64,000 nucleotides of DNA from Kitasatospora sp. NBC_00315 (GTDB lineage: Bacteria > Actinomycetota > Actinomycetes > Streptomycetales > Streptomycetaceae). Within the stretch, counting starts at the first letter, position 1. The number at the start of each line of letters is the position of its first letter. The DNA lies in NCBI RefSeq assembly GCF_041435095.1, contig NZ_CP108025.1, positions 7,316,001 to 7,380,000 of the forward strand, read 5' to 3'. The notes beneath the pieces were generated by a model. That model did no database searches. It worked only from the letters and a program-made list of their open reading frames with translations, and was not told the DNA's origin. Of this stretch, positions 18,488 through 26,939 are shown piece by piece. The translations under genes were made by a program, and so were the position numbers.

Positions 18488-19939
18488 ATGCCTACGCCCC
18501 GATCACTCTCCGCCGCCCTCCTCTGTCTGGCCCTGGCCGGGACGCTGTCCGGTGTCACCGGGGCGGCCGTCGCGGCCCCGGCCGCCGCCACCGCCTCGGC
18601 GGCGATCTGCAACAAGTACTGCGACGCCAGGGACCCTGCCCTCAGCCCGCAGGACCGGCAGCCGGTGTCCGCGTCCCTGTCCGGCCGCTCGATCGCCCTG
18701 CACTTCGACGACACGGACGCCATGGGCTGGGCGTCGATCACCAACGGCGCCGCGGGCGACGAGGTGTGGATGGACCGTTCGACGGACGGCGGCCGCACCT
18801 GGACGAACGGCAGCAAGCTCGGCGACACCGCCGTGCCGGCCGGCGGCAACGGTTGGCGCACGCTGATGTACAACGTGGACGACTGGAACACCCAGGGCGT
18901 CGGCGCGCTGCGCGCCTGCGGGCAGGTGGGCGGCGGTATCACCTGCACACCCTGGGCGCGGACCACCTGGAACGCGGGCGACCGGCGCACCGCCGCGGCC
19001 ACCGCGCTGATGATGTCGTTCGACCGCGGCAGCAAGCTCTTCGGCGGCAACGGCTGGTGGACCAGCGCCAACGCGCTGACGGCGATCATCGACAACGCCC
19101 GGGTCAGTGGCATGGGCAGCTACACGTACGCGATCGCCGCCACCTACGACAAGAACATCGGCGCCCAGGGCGGCAACTTCACCAACGAGTACCTCGACGA
19201 CACCGGCTGGTGGGGACTGGCCTGGGTGGACGCCTACGACCAGACCGGCGACAGCCGGTACCTGGCCACCGCGCGAGCCGACGCGGACCACATGTTCGCG
19301 AACTGGAACGGCACCTGTGGTGGCGGGGTGCGCTGGAGCACGAACGGCAACTACAAGAACGCGATCACCAACGAGCTGTTCCTCCAGCTCACCGCCGCAC
19401 TGCACAACCGCATCCCCGGGGACAGCACGTACCTGACCCGGGCCAGGAACGAGTGGACGTGGTTCCAGGGCAGCGGAATGATCAACTCCGACCACATGAT
19501 CAACGACGGGCTGAGCGACGCCTGCGCCAACAACGCCCAGCCCACCTGGACGTACAACCAGGGCGTGGTGCTCAACGGCCTGACCGAGCTGTACCGGGCG
19601 ACCAACGACGCGAGCCTGCTGACCACCGCGCGCACCCTCGCCAACGCCTCCACCACCCGGCTCCAGAGCGGCGGCGTCCTGCGTGAGCCCGGTGAGGGCG
19701 ACGGCTGCACCGGGGACGGCCCCTCCTTCAAGGGCGCCTACGTGCGCGGCCTCGGCCGGCTCAACACCCAGCTGTCCGACCACCCCTACACCTCGACCAT
19801 CGGCTCCTGGGCGAACACCGCCTACACCAAGGACCGCAACGCGCTCGACCAGTACGGACCGCACTGGGCCGGCGGCGCCGGCAGCACCGACTACGGCTGC
19901 CAGCAGAGCGTGCTGGACCTGCTCAACGCCGCCGGCTGA
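18488..19939 (+). CDS. Secreted GH76-type alpha-1,6-mannanase
   Basis: 483 aa. The signal peptide is about 1-38. An N-terminal segment (about 40-155, starting CNKYCDARDP) precedes the GH76 (alpha/alpha)6-barrel (about 160-483). The paired catalytic aspartates are seen at 237-238 (YLDDTGWWGLAW), as in bacterial Aman6 enzymes. Family role: endo-cleavage of the alpha-1,6-mannan backbone of fungal/yeast mannan, or related mannosides. The ATG has a perfect AGGAGG six nt upstream. Unlike its neighbours it has no ricin lectin module. It lies in the same direction as the upstream GH92, which would trim side branches. Confidence 0.93.
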   Translation: MPTPRSLSAALLCLALAGTLSGVTGAAVAAPAAATASAAICNKYCDARDPALSPQDRQPVSASLSGRSIALHFDDTDAMGWASITNGAAGDEVWMDRSTDGGRTWTNGSKLGDTAVPAGGNGWRTLMYNVDDWNTQGVGALRACGQVGGGITCTPWARTTWNAGDRRTAAATALMMSFDRGSKLFGGNGWWTSANALTAIIDNARVSGMGSYTYAIAATYDKNIGAQGGNFTNEYLDDTGWWGLAWVDAYDQTGDSRYLATARADADHMFANWNGTCGGGVRWSTNGNYKNAITNELFLQLTAALHNRIPGDSTYLTRARNEWTWFQGSGMINSDHMINDGLSDACANNAQPTWTYNQGVVLNGLTELYRATNDASLLTTARTLANASTTRLQSGGVLREPGEGDGCTGDGPSFKGAYVRGLGRLNTQLSDHPYTSTIGSWANTAYTKDRNALDQYGPHWAGGAGSTDYGCQQSVLDLLNAAG

Positions 19940-20264
19940 CCGGCGGCGGCCGACTCCGTCTGCCACCCCGGTCGTCGGATCGCCCTCCGCCCCCGCATCG
20001 GCCCAGGATCGCGCGGCGCGAACCTCTCGTCCGATCCGATCCGATCCGAGCTGACCTGACCTGACCTGACCCGTTCCGTTCCGACCCGTTCCGTGCTGAC
20101 CCGATCTGCCCGACCCGATCCGACCCGACGCGGCATCCGTGCCGCGCCGAGGCGGCTGTTCGCGTCCGCTCCCGAATCCGGGCACCGACCGAGAAGCCGC
20201 GCGTCCACCGAGGAGCGCACGCCACCGTGGGCCGTGCGCTTGTTCCGACCAGAAGGGCCCCGCT
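19940..20264. other. Intergenic region with pentanucleotide repeats
   Basis: It contains about 20 consecutive pentamers in register at 20031-20130 (CCGAT, CTGAC, CCGTT and variants). The remainder has no recognisable gene. The ribosome site AGAAGGG lies 7 nt before the GTG of the GH59 gene. Confidence 0.65.
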
Positions 20265-22649
20265 GTGAAACACACCCGAAAACTTCTCCCGCTCTGGCTG
20301 TTGGCGCTGCTTGCCGCGATGCTGGCGGTAGGCGTGTCTCCCGCCCAGGCGGCCACCACCACCATCACGGTGGACGGCGGTCAGAGCGGCCGGACGTTCG
20401 ACGGTATCGGCGCTATCAGCGGCGGTGGCGGCAACTCGCGGCTGCTGAAGGACTATCCGGCCGCCCAGCAGGCCCAGATCCTGGACTACCTGTTCAAGCC
20501 CGGGTACGGTGCGGACCTGCAGCTGCTGAAGCTGGAGATCGGTGGTGACGCCAACTCCACCGACGGCTCGGAGCCGTCGATCGAGCACAGCCGCGGCGTG
20601 GTCAACTGCAACGCGGGTTACGAGTTCTGGCTGGCCGAACAGGCCAAGGCCCGCAACCCCGCCATCGGCCTGTACGGGCTGGCCTGGGCCGCGCCCGGCT
20701 GGATCAACGGTGGCTTCTGGTCAACCGACACCATCAACTACCTCATCTCCTGGCTCGGTTGCGCCAAGCAGCACGGCCTGACCATCAGCTACCTCGGCGG
20801 CTGGAACGAGCGCGGCCACGACGCCAACTGGTTCGTCCAGCTCCGCTCGGCGCTCGACAGCGCCGGGTACACCGGCGTGAAGCTCGTCGCCGACGACAGC
20901 GGCTGGGGCGTCGCCGACGACATGGCGAAGAGCAAGGCGTTCAACGACGCGGTCGCGATCATCGGCGCGCACTACTCCTGCGAGGGCGGTGACGGCGGGA
21001 ACGCCGACTCGTGCTCCAGCAGCACCGCCGCGAAGAACAACGGCAAGCCGCTCTGGGACAGCGAGAACGGTTCGCAGGACATGAACACCGGCGCCCCGGC
21101 GCTGATCCGGGCCATCACCCGGGGCTACGTCGACGCGAAGACGACCAGCTACTTCAACTGGCCGCTGATCGCCGCGATCTACCCCAACCTTCCCTACAAC
21201 ACCGTCGGTCTGGCGACCGCGGGCTCACCCTGGTCGGGCAACTACACCATCGGCGCGAGCACCTGGGCCACCGCCCAGGTCACCCAGTTCACCCAGCCGG
21301 GATGGAAGTTCGTCGACTCCGCCTCCGGCTACCTCGGCGGCACCGAGTCCAACGGCACGTACGTGACGATCAAGTCGAACACCAACTCGGACTACTCCAC
21401 CATCCTGGAGACCACCACCTCCAACGGGACGCAGACCGCCAACTTCCACGTCCAGGGCGGCCTGTCGACCGCCGCCGTGCACGTCTGGGCCACCAACGTG
21501 AACTCGCCGAGCGCGTCGACGTCCTTCGCCCACACCCAGGACATCACCCCGAGCAACGGTTCCTACTCGCTGACCATGCAGCCCGGATACGTCTACACGG
21601 TCAGCACGACGACCGGTCAGGGCAAGGGCACCGCGACCGCACCGGCCGCGTCCCCGCTCGCGCTGCCGTACGGCGAGAACTTCGACAACGTCGCCGTCAA
21701 CGACGAGGCGAAGTACCTCTCCGACATGCAGGGTTCCTACGAGGTCCAGACCTGCGCGGGTGGCCGCTCGGGCCGGTGCCTGCAGCAGATGGCGCCGGTC
21801 AAGCCGATCGAGTGGCAGGACGACTCGGACGCCTACTCCCTGATCGGTGACACCACCTGGTCCAACTACACCGTCAGCGCGGACGTGCTCCTGCGGAGCG
21901 CGGGCACCACCGAACTGATCGGCCGCGCGAACACCCAGCAGCGCCCGCAGTCGCACATGAACGCGTACTACCTGCGCATCCGCGACACCGGCCAGTGGTG
22001 GATCGAGAAGATGTACACCGACGGCTCCAACCACACGCTGGCCACCGGCACCACCACCGCGCTCGGCACCGGCAGCTGGCACAACCTGTCCCTCACCTTC
22101 CAGGGCACCCGGATCACCGCCAAGGTGGACGGCAACCAGATCGGTACGGTCACCGACTCCTCGTTCCTGTCCGGCCAGGCCGGCCTCGGGATCCAGGGCT
22201 ACCGCACCGACCAGTTCGACAACCTGTCGATCGTCGCCGGCAGCGGGAGCGCGCAGCCCCCGGTCGGTCCGGTCACCTCGGGCCTGAACGCCGCGAAGTG
22301 CCTCGACGACTACACCGCCTCGACCGTCAACGGCACCAAGATCGACCTGTGGGACTGCAACGCCTCCGGCGCCCAGCAGTGGACGCAGACCGGCGGCACC
22401 CTGCAGGTCAACGGCAAGTGCCTGGACGCCACCGGCGCGGCCACCGCCAACGGCACCCCGGTCGAGCTGTGGGACTGCAACGGCGGCGCCAACCAGCGCT
22501 GGGAGCCGACCAACGGCACCCTGGTGAACCCCGCCTCCGGCCGCTGCCTCGACGTCCCCGGGTTCGACACCACCAACGGCGTCCAGCTCGACATCTGGGA
22601 CTGCAACAACGGCGCCAACCAGAAGTGGAACCTGCCCGTCGCCTCCTGA
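20265..22649 (+). CDS. Secreted GH59 galactocerebrosidase-like enzyme with ricin-B lectin domain
   Basis: 794 aa. The signal peptide is about 1-29 (ends AQA). The body matches lysosomal galactocerebrosidase (GH59) through most of its length: FDGIGAISGGGGNSRLL, a proposed acid/base Glu182 in GGWNERG, a nucleophile Glu267 in WDSENGS, and a later beta-sandwich/lectin-like part (about 465-660). A ricin-type trefoil (about 665-794) closes the protein. Expected chemistry: removal of beta-galactose from galactosides, with the natural bacterial substrate unknown. The GTG start has AGAAGGG 7 nt upstream. Its trefoil is far more like that of the second GH92 here than chance domain similarity would suggest. 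A terminator hairpin follows. Confidence 0.92.
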   Translation: MKHTRKLLPLWLLALLAAMLAVGVSPAQAATTTITVDGGQSGRTFDGIGAISGGGGNSRLLKDYPAAQQAQILDYLFKPGYGADLQLLKLEIGGDANSTDGSEPSIEHSRGVVNCNAGYEFWLAEQAKARNPAIGLYGLAWAAPGWINGGFWSTDTINYLISWLGCAKQHGLTISYLGGWNERGHDANWFVQLRSALDSAGYTGVKLVADDSGWGVADDMAKSKAFNDAVAIIGAHYSCEGGDGGNADSCSSSTAAKNNGKPLWDSENGSQDMNTGAPALIRAITRGYVDAKTTSYFNWPLIAAIYPNLPYNTVGLATAGSPWSGNYTIGASTWATAQVTQFTQPGWKFVDSASGYLGGTESNGTYVTIKSNTNSDYSTILETTTSNGTQTANFHVQGGLSTAAVHVWATNVNSPSASTSFAHTQDITPSNGSYSLTMQPGYVYTVSTTTGQGKGTATAPAASPLALPYGENFDNVAVNDEAKYLSDMQGSYEVQTCAGGRSGRCLQQMAPVKPIEWQDDSDAYSLIGDTTWSNYTVSADVLLRSAGTTELIGRANTQQRPQSHMNAYYLRIRDTGQWWIEKMYTDGSNHTLATGTTTALGTGSWHNLSLTFQGTRITAKVDGNQIGTVTDSSFLSGQAGLGIQGYRTDQFDNLSIVAGSGSAQPPVGPVTSGLNAAKCLDDYTASTVNGTKIDLWDCNASGAQQWTQTGGTLQVNGKCLDATGAATANGTPVELWDCNGGANQRWEPTNGTLVNPASGRCLDVPGFDTTNGVQLDIWDCNNGANQKWNLPVAS

Positions 22650-22658
22650 CCGACCGCG

Positions 22659-22690
22659 GGCCCGGGCGCACCACCGCGTCCGCCCGGGCC
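22659..22690 (+). terminator. Stem-loop after GH59 gene
   Basis: A 10-bp perfect stem GGCCCGGGCG with a 12-nt loop starts 10 bp after the GH59 stop and lies 60 bp before the next gene. Confidence 0.65.
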
Positions 22691-22750
22691 GAACGGACGG
22701 GCCCCACCTCTCGCACCTTCCGATCCGCCGACTTCGACGAGGAACCCGTG

Positions 22751-23878
22751 ATGAACCGATACACAGCAGGTCTACTGGCGGCACTGACCGCCGCGTCCGG
22801 GCTGGTCGCCGTTTTGCCGGCGACGACCGCCGCGGCCGCGGACACCCGGGCCGCCGCCGCGTCGCCCGCCTCACTGCGGGTGCTGCCCCTGGGCGACTCG
22901 ATCACCTGGGGCATCGGAAGCCCCAGCGGCAACAGCTACCGGGGCTTTCTCGCCAACCAGCTGACAGCGGAGGGGCACGCGCTGGACTTCGTGGGCTCCG
23001 GCCGTAACGGGCCGATGGCCGATCCGGACAACGAGGGCCACTCCGGCTGGCGGATCGACCAGATCGCGGGCATCACGGACGCGACGCTGGCCCGCTACCG
23101 GCCCAACGTGGTGACGCTGGAGATCGGCACCAACGACCTGAACCAGAACTACCAGGTGCCCACGGCCGCGGACCGCCTCAGCGCCCTGATCGACCAGATC
23201 ACCCGGGGCGCCCCCGACGCCACCGTGCTGGTCGGCTCCCTGATCGTCTCCACCAGCGCGACCGAGGAGGCGAGCCGGCCCGACTTCAACCAGAAGCTCC
23301 CCGGCATCGTCCAGGCCAAGCAGGCCGCCGGCAAGCACGTACGCCTCGTCGACATGGGCGCGGTGACCGCCGCCGACCTGTCCGACTCCCTGCACCCGAA
23401 CGACAACGGCTTCGAGAAGATGGCCACCGCGTTCAACGCCGGAGTCCAGGCGTCCGACGCGGCCGGCTGGATCAAGCCGCCCGTCGCCCTCGGGGGCGCG
23501 GTGCAGTCCGGCGTCGCGGGCAAGTGCCTGGACGTCAACGCGGGCGGCACCGCCAACGGCACCGCCGTGCAGATCTGGTCCTGCAACGGCACCCAGGCGC
23601 AGTGGTGGAACGCGTACGCGGACGGCACCCTGCGGTCGATGGGCAAGTGCCTGGACGCGACCGCGGGCGGCACCGCCAACGGCACCGCCATGGAGATCTG
23701 GGACTGCAACGGCGGGGCCAACCAGGTCTGGCAGGTCTACAACGGCGGTTACCGCAACCCGGTGTCCGGCCGCTGCCTCGACGACCCGGCCTCCTCGGCC
23801 ACGGACGGCACGCAGCTGAAGCTGTGGGACTGCAACGGTGGTGCCAACCAGCGCTGGACCGCGCTGCAGCCCGGCTGA
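22751..23878 (+). CDS. Secreted SGNH/GDSL hydrolase with ricin-B lectin domain
   Basis: 375 aa. The signal peptide is about 1-30. The SGNH esterase/lipase domain (about 42-245) has nucleophile Ser50 in LPLGDSITWG, block III GTND and the Asp/His pair in SDSLHPND. A ricin-type trefoil (about 250-375) follows with three CLD...QxW repeats. Family role: carbohydrate- or acyl-ester hydrolysis; here deacetylation or de-esterification of the glycan attacked by the neighbouring enzymes is likely. The ATG follows GAGGAA. It is the last gene of the rightward run, converging on the lacI-type gene. Confidence 0.92.
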   Translation: MNRYTAGLLAALTAASGLVAVLPATTAAAADTRAAAASPASLRVLPLGDSITWGIGSPSGNSYRGFLANQLTAEGHALDFVGSGRNGPMADPDNEGHSGWRIDQIAGITDATLARYRPNVVTLEIGTNDLNQNYQVPTAADRLSALIDQITRGAPDATVLVGSLIVSTSATEEASRPDFNQKLPGIVQAKQAAGKHVRLVDMGAVTAADLSDSLHPNDNGFEKMATAFNAGVQASDAAGWIKPPVALGGAVQSGVAGKCLDVNAGGTANGTAVQIWSCNGTQAQWWNAYADGTLRSMGKCLDATAGGTANGTAMEIWDCNGGANQVWQVYNGGYRNPVSGRCLDDPASSATDGTQLKLWDCNGGANQRWTALQPG

Positions 23879-23911
23879 GAACACCCGCTGCCGGGACACC
23901 GCCCGACCCGG

Positions 23912-23977
23912 CGCCGGGCCCCGGACCGCCGACCCCCGCTCCGCGGGAGGGGGGAACGGCGGGCCCGGGGCCCGGCG
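23912..23977. terminator. Bidirectional terminator between SGNH hydrolase and LacI genes
   Basis: Perfect 13-bp arms CGCCGGGCCCCGG (23912-23924) and its complement (23965-23977) enclose a second short C-run/G-run hairpin. It lies in the 146-bp gap between convergent genes. Confidence 0.7.
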
Positions 23978-24024
23978 GGCGTCCCGGCCCGGGCGGGGTC
24001 AGCCGGAGGGGCGGAGCAGGCCGG

Positions 24025-25068
24025 TCAGCCGGCGGGGCGGAGCGGGCCAGGATCGCCGGTGGACACCCGGCGGACGGTCCGCTCGCCCGATCTTCGCTCG
24101 ATGAAACGGGTGAGCAGCACGACCTTGCGCGGGGCGGAGCGGTCGCCCGCGATCCGGGAGAACAGCAGGTTGGCCGCGGTGCTGCCGACCGCGGCCGGAT
24201 CCTGGCTGACGACGGTCAGCGGCGGATCGAGCTGCTGGGCCAGCGGCAGGTCGTCGAAGCCGACGATGGCCATCGGGACGGGGTGGTCCGGGCCGGCCAG
24301 CACGCCGAGGGTGATCAGGTCGTTGCTGCTGAACAGCGCGGTCGGCGGGTCGGGCAGGGCGCGCAGCCCGGCCAGGGTGGCCTGGGCGTCCCCGTGCGAG
24401 CGCAGGCCGTGCCGGACGAGATCGGGGTCGGCGGACAGGCCGTGGGCGGTGAGCGCGTCCAGGTAGCCCGCGTAGCGCTCGCTCTGGGTCCAGATGTCGT
24501 AGCGGTCGCCGAGGTAGGCGATCCGGGTGTGGCCGTGGCCCAGCAGGTGGGTGACGGCGCGTTGCGCGCCGTAGCGGTTGTCGACGGTGACGGTGTCGAC
24601 ATCCAGGTCCCTGGCGGGGCGGTCGACGCAGACCACCTGGGTACCGGCCTCCATGGGCCCTTTGAGGAATCCGTGGCCGCCGATGGTCGGCACGATGATC
24701 AGGCCGTCCACCTGGCGGGCGGTGAACGCGGCGATGACCTCGCGCTCCCGGCGCGGCTCGTCGTTGGTGCTGCCGACCAGGACCACGTAGCCGCGGCGGT
24801 GCGCCTCGTCCTGGACCGAGCGGACCATCAGTGCGTAGAAGGGGTTGGCGAGGTCGTCCACGATCAGCCCGATCGTGGAGGTTCCCAGCTTCTTCTGCCG
24901 CAGGTTGCGGGCGTTGTCGTTGCGCTGGTAGCCGAGTTTGCGCACCGCCTGCTCGACCCGGGCGGCGGTGTCCGGCGACACTCCCGGCTCGCTGGAGACG
25001 ACCCGGGAGACCGTCATGAGACTGACCCCCGCGGCCTCGGCCACGTCCTTCATCGTCGGGCGCTTCAC
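24025..25068 (-). CDS. LacI-family transcriptional regulator
   Basis: 347 aa. The N-terminal HTH begins about residue 6 (MKDVAEAAGVSLMTVSRVVS) and is followed by a hinge and a ribose-binding-protein-like sensor domain (about 65-330; VDGLIIVPT, VGFDDLPLA). I chose the GTG at 25068 because AGGAGG lies 6 nt upstream; the internal ATG at 25053 is five codons later. Family proteins are sugar-responsive repressors that bind palindromes with a central CG. The four AACGTT-centred sites at 15243, 28850, 29015 and 33625 are the obvious candidate targets. Inference: local repressor of the glycan locus, released by a mannose-derived sugar. Confidence 0.92.
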   Translation of the reverse strand: MKRPTMKDVAEAAGVSLMTVSRVVSSEPGVSPDTAARVEQAVRKLGYQRNDNARNLRQKKLGTSTIGLIVDDLANPFYALMVRSVQDEAHRRGYVVLVGSTNDEPRREREVIAAFTARQVDGLIIVPTIGGHGFLKGPMEAGTQVVCVDRPARDLDVDTVTVDNRYGAQRAVTHLLGHGHTRIAYLGDRYDIWTQSERYAGYLDALTAHGLSADPDLVRHGLRSHGDAQATLAGLRALPDPPTALFSSNDLITLGVLAGPDHPVPMAIVGFDDLPLAQQLDPPLTVVSQDPAAVGSTAANLLFSRIAGDRSAPRKVVLLTRFIERRSGERTVRRVSTGDPGPLRPAG

Positions 25069-25201
25069 AGGCCTCCTCCTCGGCGCGCTCGCGGATCGAC
25101 TGCCGGTCGGGCCCGAGCGTCGGCGAGTGCATCTTACGACGCCCTGTGCCCCGACAAGGGCGGGGCGGCCCACCGTGACGGCGGGGTGACGACGGGCCGC
25201 T

Positions 25202-25238
25202 GTCGGCGCCGGCCGGACCCCTCCCGGCCGGCGCCGAC
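25202..25238 (-). terminator. Stem-loop between decayed permease and LacI gene
   Basis: Perfect 13-bp arms (GTCGGCGCCGGCC and its complement) with an 11-nt loop lie just past the C-terminus of the decayed permease on the minus strand. They look like its original terminator, still intact. Confidence 0.7.
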
Positions 25239-25255
25239 GGCCGTCCCGGGCTCGG

Positions 25256-25680
25256 CCCTTGCTCGATCCGAGCGCGAGTCCGGCGATGAACCGCCGCTGG
25301 AGCAGCAGGTGGACCAGTGGCATCGGGATCAACAGCGGTCATCGCCCCCGCCGCGATCAGGTTCCGGTTGCTGACGAACTGCTCCTGGAGGTCGGCCGGG
25401 GCGGAGGTCACCGGACGCCGGATCCCACCGGGGATCGACCTCATGTGGTTGCTCGGCACGAAGCGCAGCGGCCCGGCCGAGACGGCCTGCCGTGGCAGCA
25501 GGTTGCCGGTCGTGAGGAGGAAAAGCAGGCCCACGGCGACCCCGAGCCCCAGCCGGACGAGGACGAAGGCGGCCCCCGGGGCGAGGGCCAGGACGACGAT
25601 CACCGCGGGCCCGGTGATGGGTGCGGAGTTGTGGAAGTGCGGCATGTCCGGCTGCGACCGGGCGTCGCCGAAGCCGCGGA
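25256..25680 (-). pseudogene. Remnant of a MalG-type (CUT1) sugar ABC permease
   Basis: The minus-strand translation shows pieces of a carbohydrate permease in order: PDMPHFHNSAPITGPAV, a hydrophobic span, LLFLLTTGNLLP, SNHMRSIPGG, then RPVTSA..LQEQFVSNRNLIAAGAM. After a one-base frameshift near 25330 the C-terminus continues as PLVHLLLQRRFIAGLALGSSKG. Compared with intact relatives, about 50 residues containing the EAA loop that contacts the ATPase are missing between MRSIP and RPVTSA. The 5' third is absent, and the usual stop after the final SSKG reads CGA. It lies between a working ribose-type importer and the LacI gene, so it is probably a relic of an earlier importer. Confidence 0.8.
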
Positions 25681-25843
25681 ACGTCGGATGCCGGGTGGGG
25701 GAGGGGCCGCCGCCGGGCGCGGGCGGGGGCCCCTGCGGCCGTCCGCGGCCCGGTGCGAGGGGTGGAACGTCGACGACCGCCTCCGGCGGCCGCACCGGCC
25801 CGGGTCGGGGCGGTGCGGCCGCCGGGGAGGGGCGCCGTCGGAC

Positions 25844-26842
25844 TCAGCAGGCGGCCTTGTAGATGTACTTGCTGACCGCGGGATCGTCCATGTTCGCCTT
25901 GGTGATCGCCACCATCGTGGTGCCGATCTGCGCGGTCACCTGCTTCTTCTCGATGGCGGCGAGCGCCTGGTCGACCCCCTGGGTGCCGATGCCGGCCGGG
26001 TCCTGGGCGACCAGGACGTCCAGGGTGCCGCCCTTCAGGGCGGCGATCTCGTCGGGCTCGGCGTCGAACGCGGCGACCTTGACCGTGCCCTGCTTGCCCG
26101 CGGCCTGCAGGCCGGTCGAGACGCCCTGCGCGGTGTTGGTGTTGCCGGCGAAGACTCCGCCGAGGTCGGGGTGGGCGGCCAGGGTGGCCTGGAGCTGGGA
26201 GGCGGCGGTCGCGGGCAGGTCGTTGTCGTAGAGGACGGGAAGAAGCGTGACGGCGGGGTGGTTCGCCTTCATCTCCTCGGTGAAGCCCTTGATCCGGGCG
26301 TCCGTGGTCGACACGCCGGGCTTGACGCTGATCACGATGGCGGAGCCCTTGTCGCCCATCAGCTCGGCCAGCGCCTTGGCGGCGGTGCGCCCGCCCGCCT
26401 CGTTGTCGGAGGAGATCCGGGAGATCCCGACGGAGCCGTCGGTGACCGTGGTGTCGACCAGCACGACCTTGGTGCCCGCGTTCTGCAGCTGGGAGAGCGA
26501 GGGGGTGAGGGCCGCGGCGTCCACCGGGGAGATCAGCAGGCCGTCGGGGCGGGAGGCGGCGACCGAGTCGACGATGGGCCGCTGCACCGCGACGTCCCAC
26601 TGGGCCGAGCCGTCCACGGTGAGCTTCACGCCCCGCCGGCCGGCCTCCTCCTGGGCGGCGCAGGCCATGGTGATGTAGAACGGGTCGCTCTTGACCCCGG
26701 TGATGAGCTTCAGCGTGGTGCTCTTGGAGCCGGCCGAGCCGCTCCCGCTGCCGCCGCTGCCGCAGCCGGCGGTGCCGGCCGCCACCAGGGCGAGGACGGC
26801 GCAGCTGCGGACGAACGTTCTGGATCTGCCGGAGTCGAGCAT
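25844..26842 (-). CDS. Ribose-type sugar ABC transporter substrate-binding lipoprotein
   Basis: 332 aa. A lipoprotein signal with lipobox TAGC (Cys about 27) and a Gly/Ser linker precede a type I periplasmic-binding fold of the RbsB/CUT2 class (KSDPFYITMACAAQEEA, GLLISPVDAAAL, VDTTVTD, FAGNTNTAQG). It delivers a sugar to the permease encoded just upstream in the operon (97-bp gap with a 7-bp repeat GTGCAGG in three and a half copies near 26877). The ATG has GAAGGAAG upstream. Ligand unknown; context suggests a mannose- or galactose-containing product of the secreted hydrolases. Confidence 0.94.
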   Translation of the reverse strand: MLDSGRSRTFVRSCAVLALVAAGTAGCGSGGSGSGSAGSKSTTLKLITGVKSDPFYITMACAAQEEAGRRGVKLTVDGSAQWDVAVQRPIVDSVAASRPDGLLISPVDAAALTPSLSQLQNAGTKVVLVDTTVTDGSVGISRISSDNEAGGRTAAKALAELMGDKGSAIVISVKPGVSTTDARIKGFTEEMKANHPAVTLLPVLYDNDLPATAASQLQATLAAHPDLGGVFAGNTNTAQGVSTGLQAAGKQGTVKVAAFDAEPDEIAALKGGTLDVLVAQDPAGIGTQGVDQALAAIEKKQVTAQIGTTMVAITKANMDDPAVSKYIYKAAC

Positions 26843-26939
26843 GGTGAACTTCCTTCTGTGGGAGTGGTTCTGGTGCAGGGTGCAGGGTGCAGGGTGCCGG
26901 GACGAGCGGGGGAGGGCGGGCGGTGAGCGGGGGCCGCGT

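Noticed and set aside
26812..26821. GAACGTTC in the 5' coding part of the binding-protein gene
   Set aside because: It shares the AACGTT core but lacks the TTGG flank, lies inside codons, and is not near a promoter, so I did not count it as an operator.
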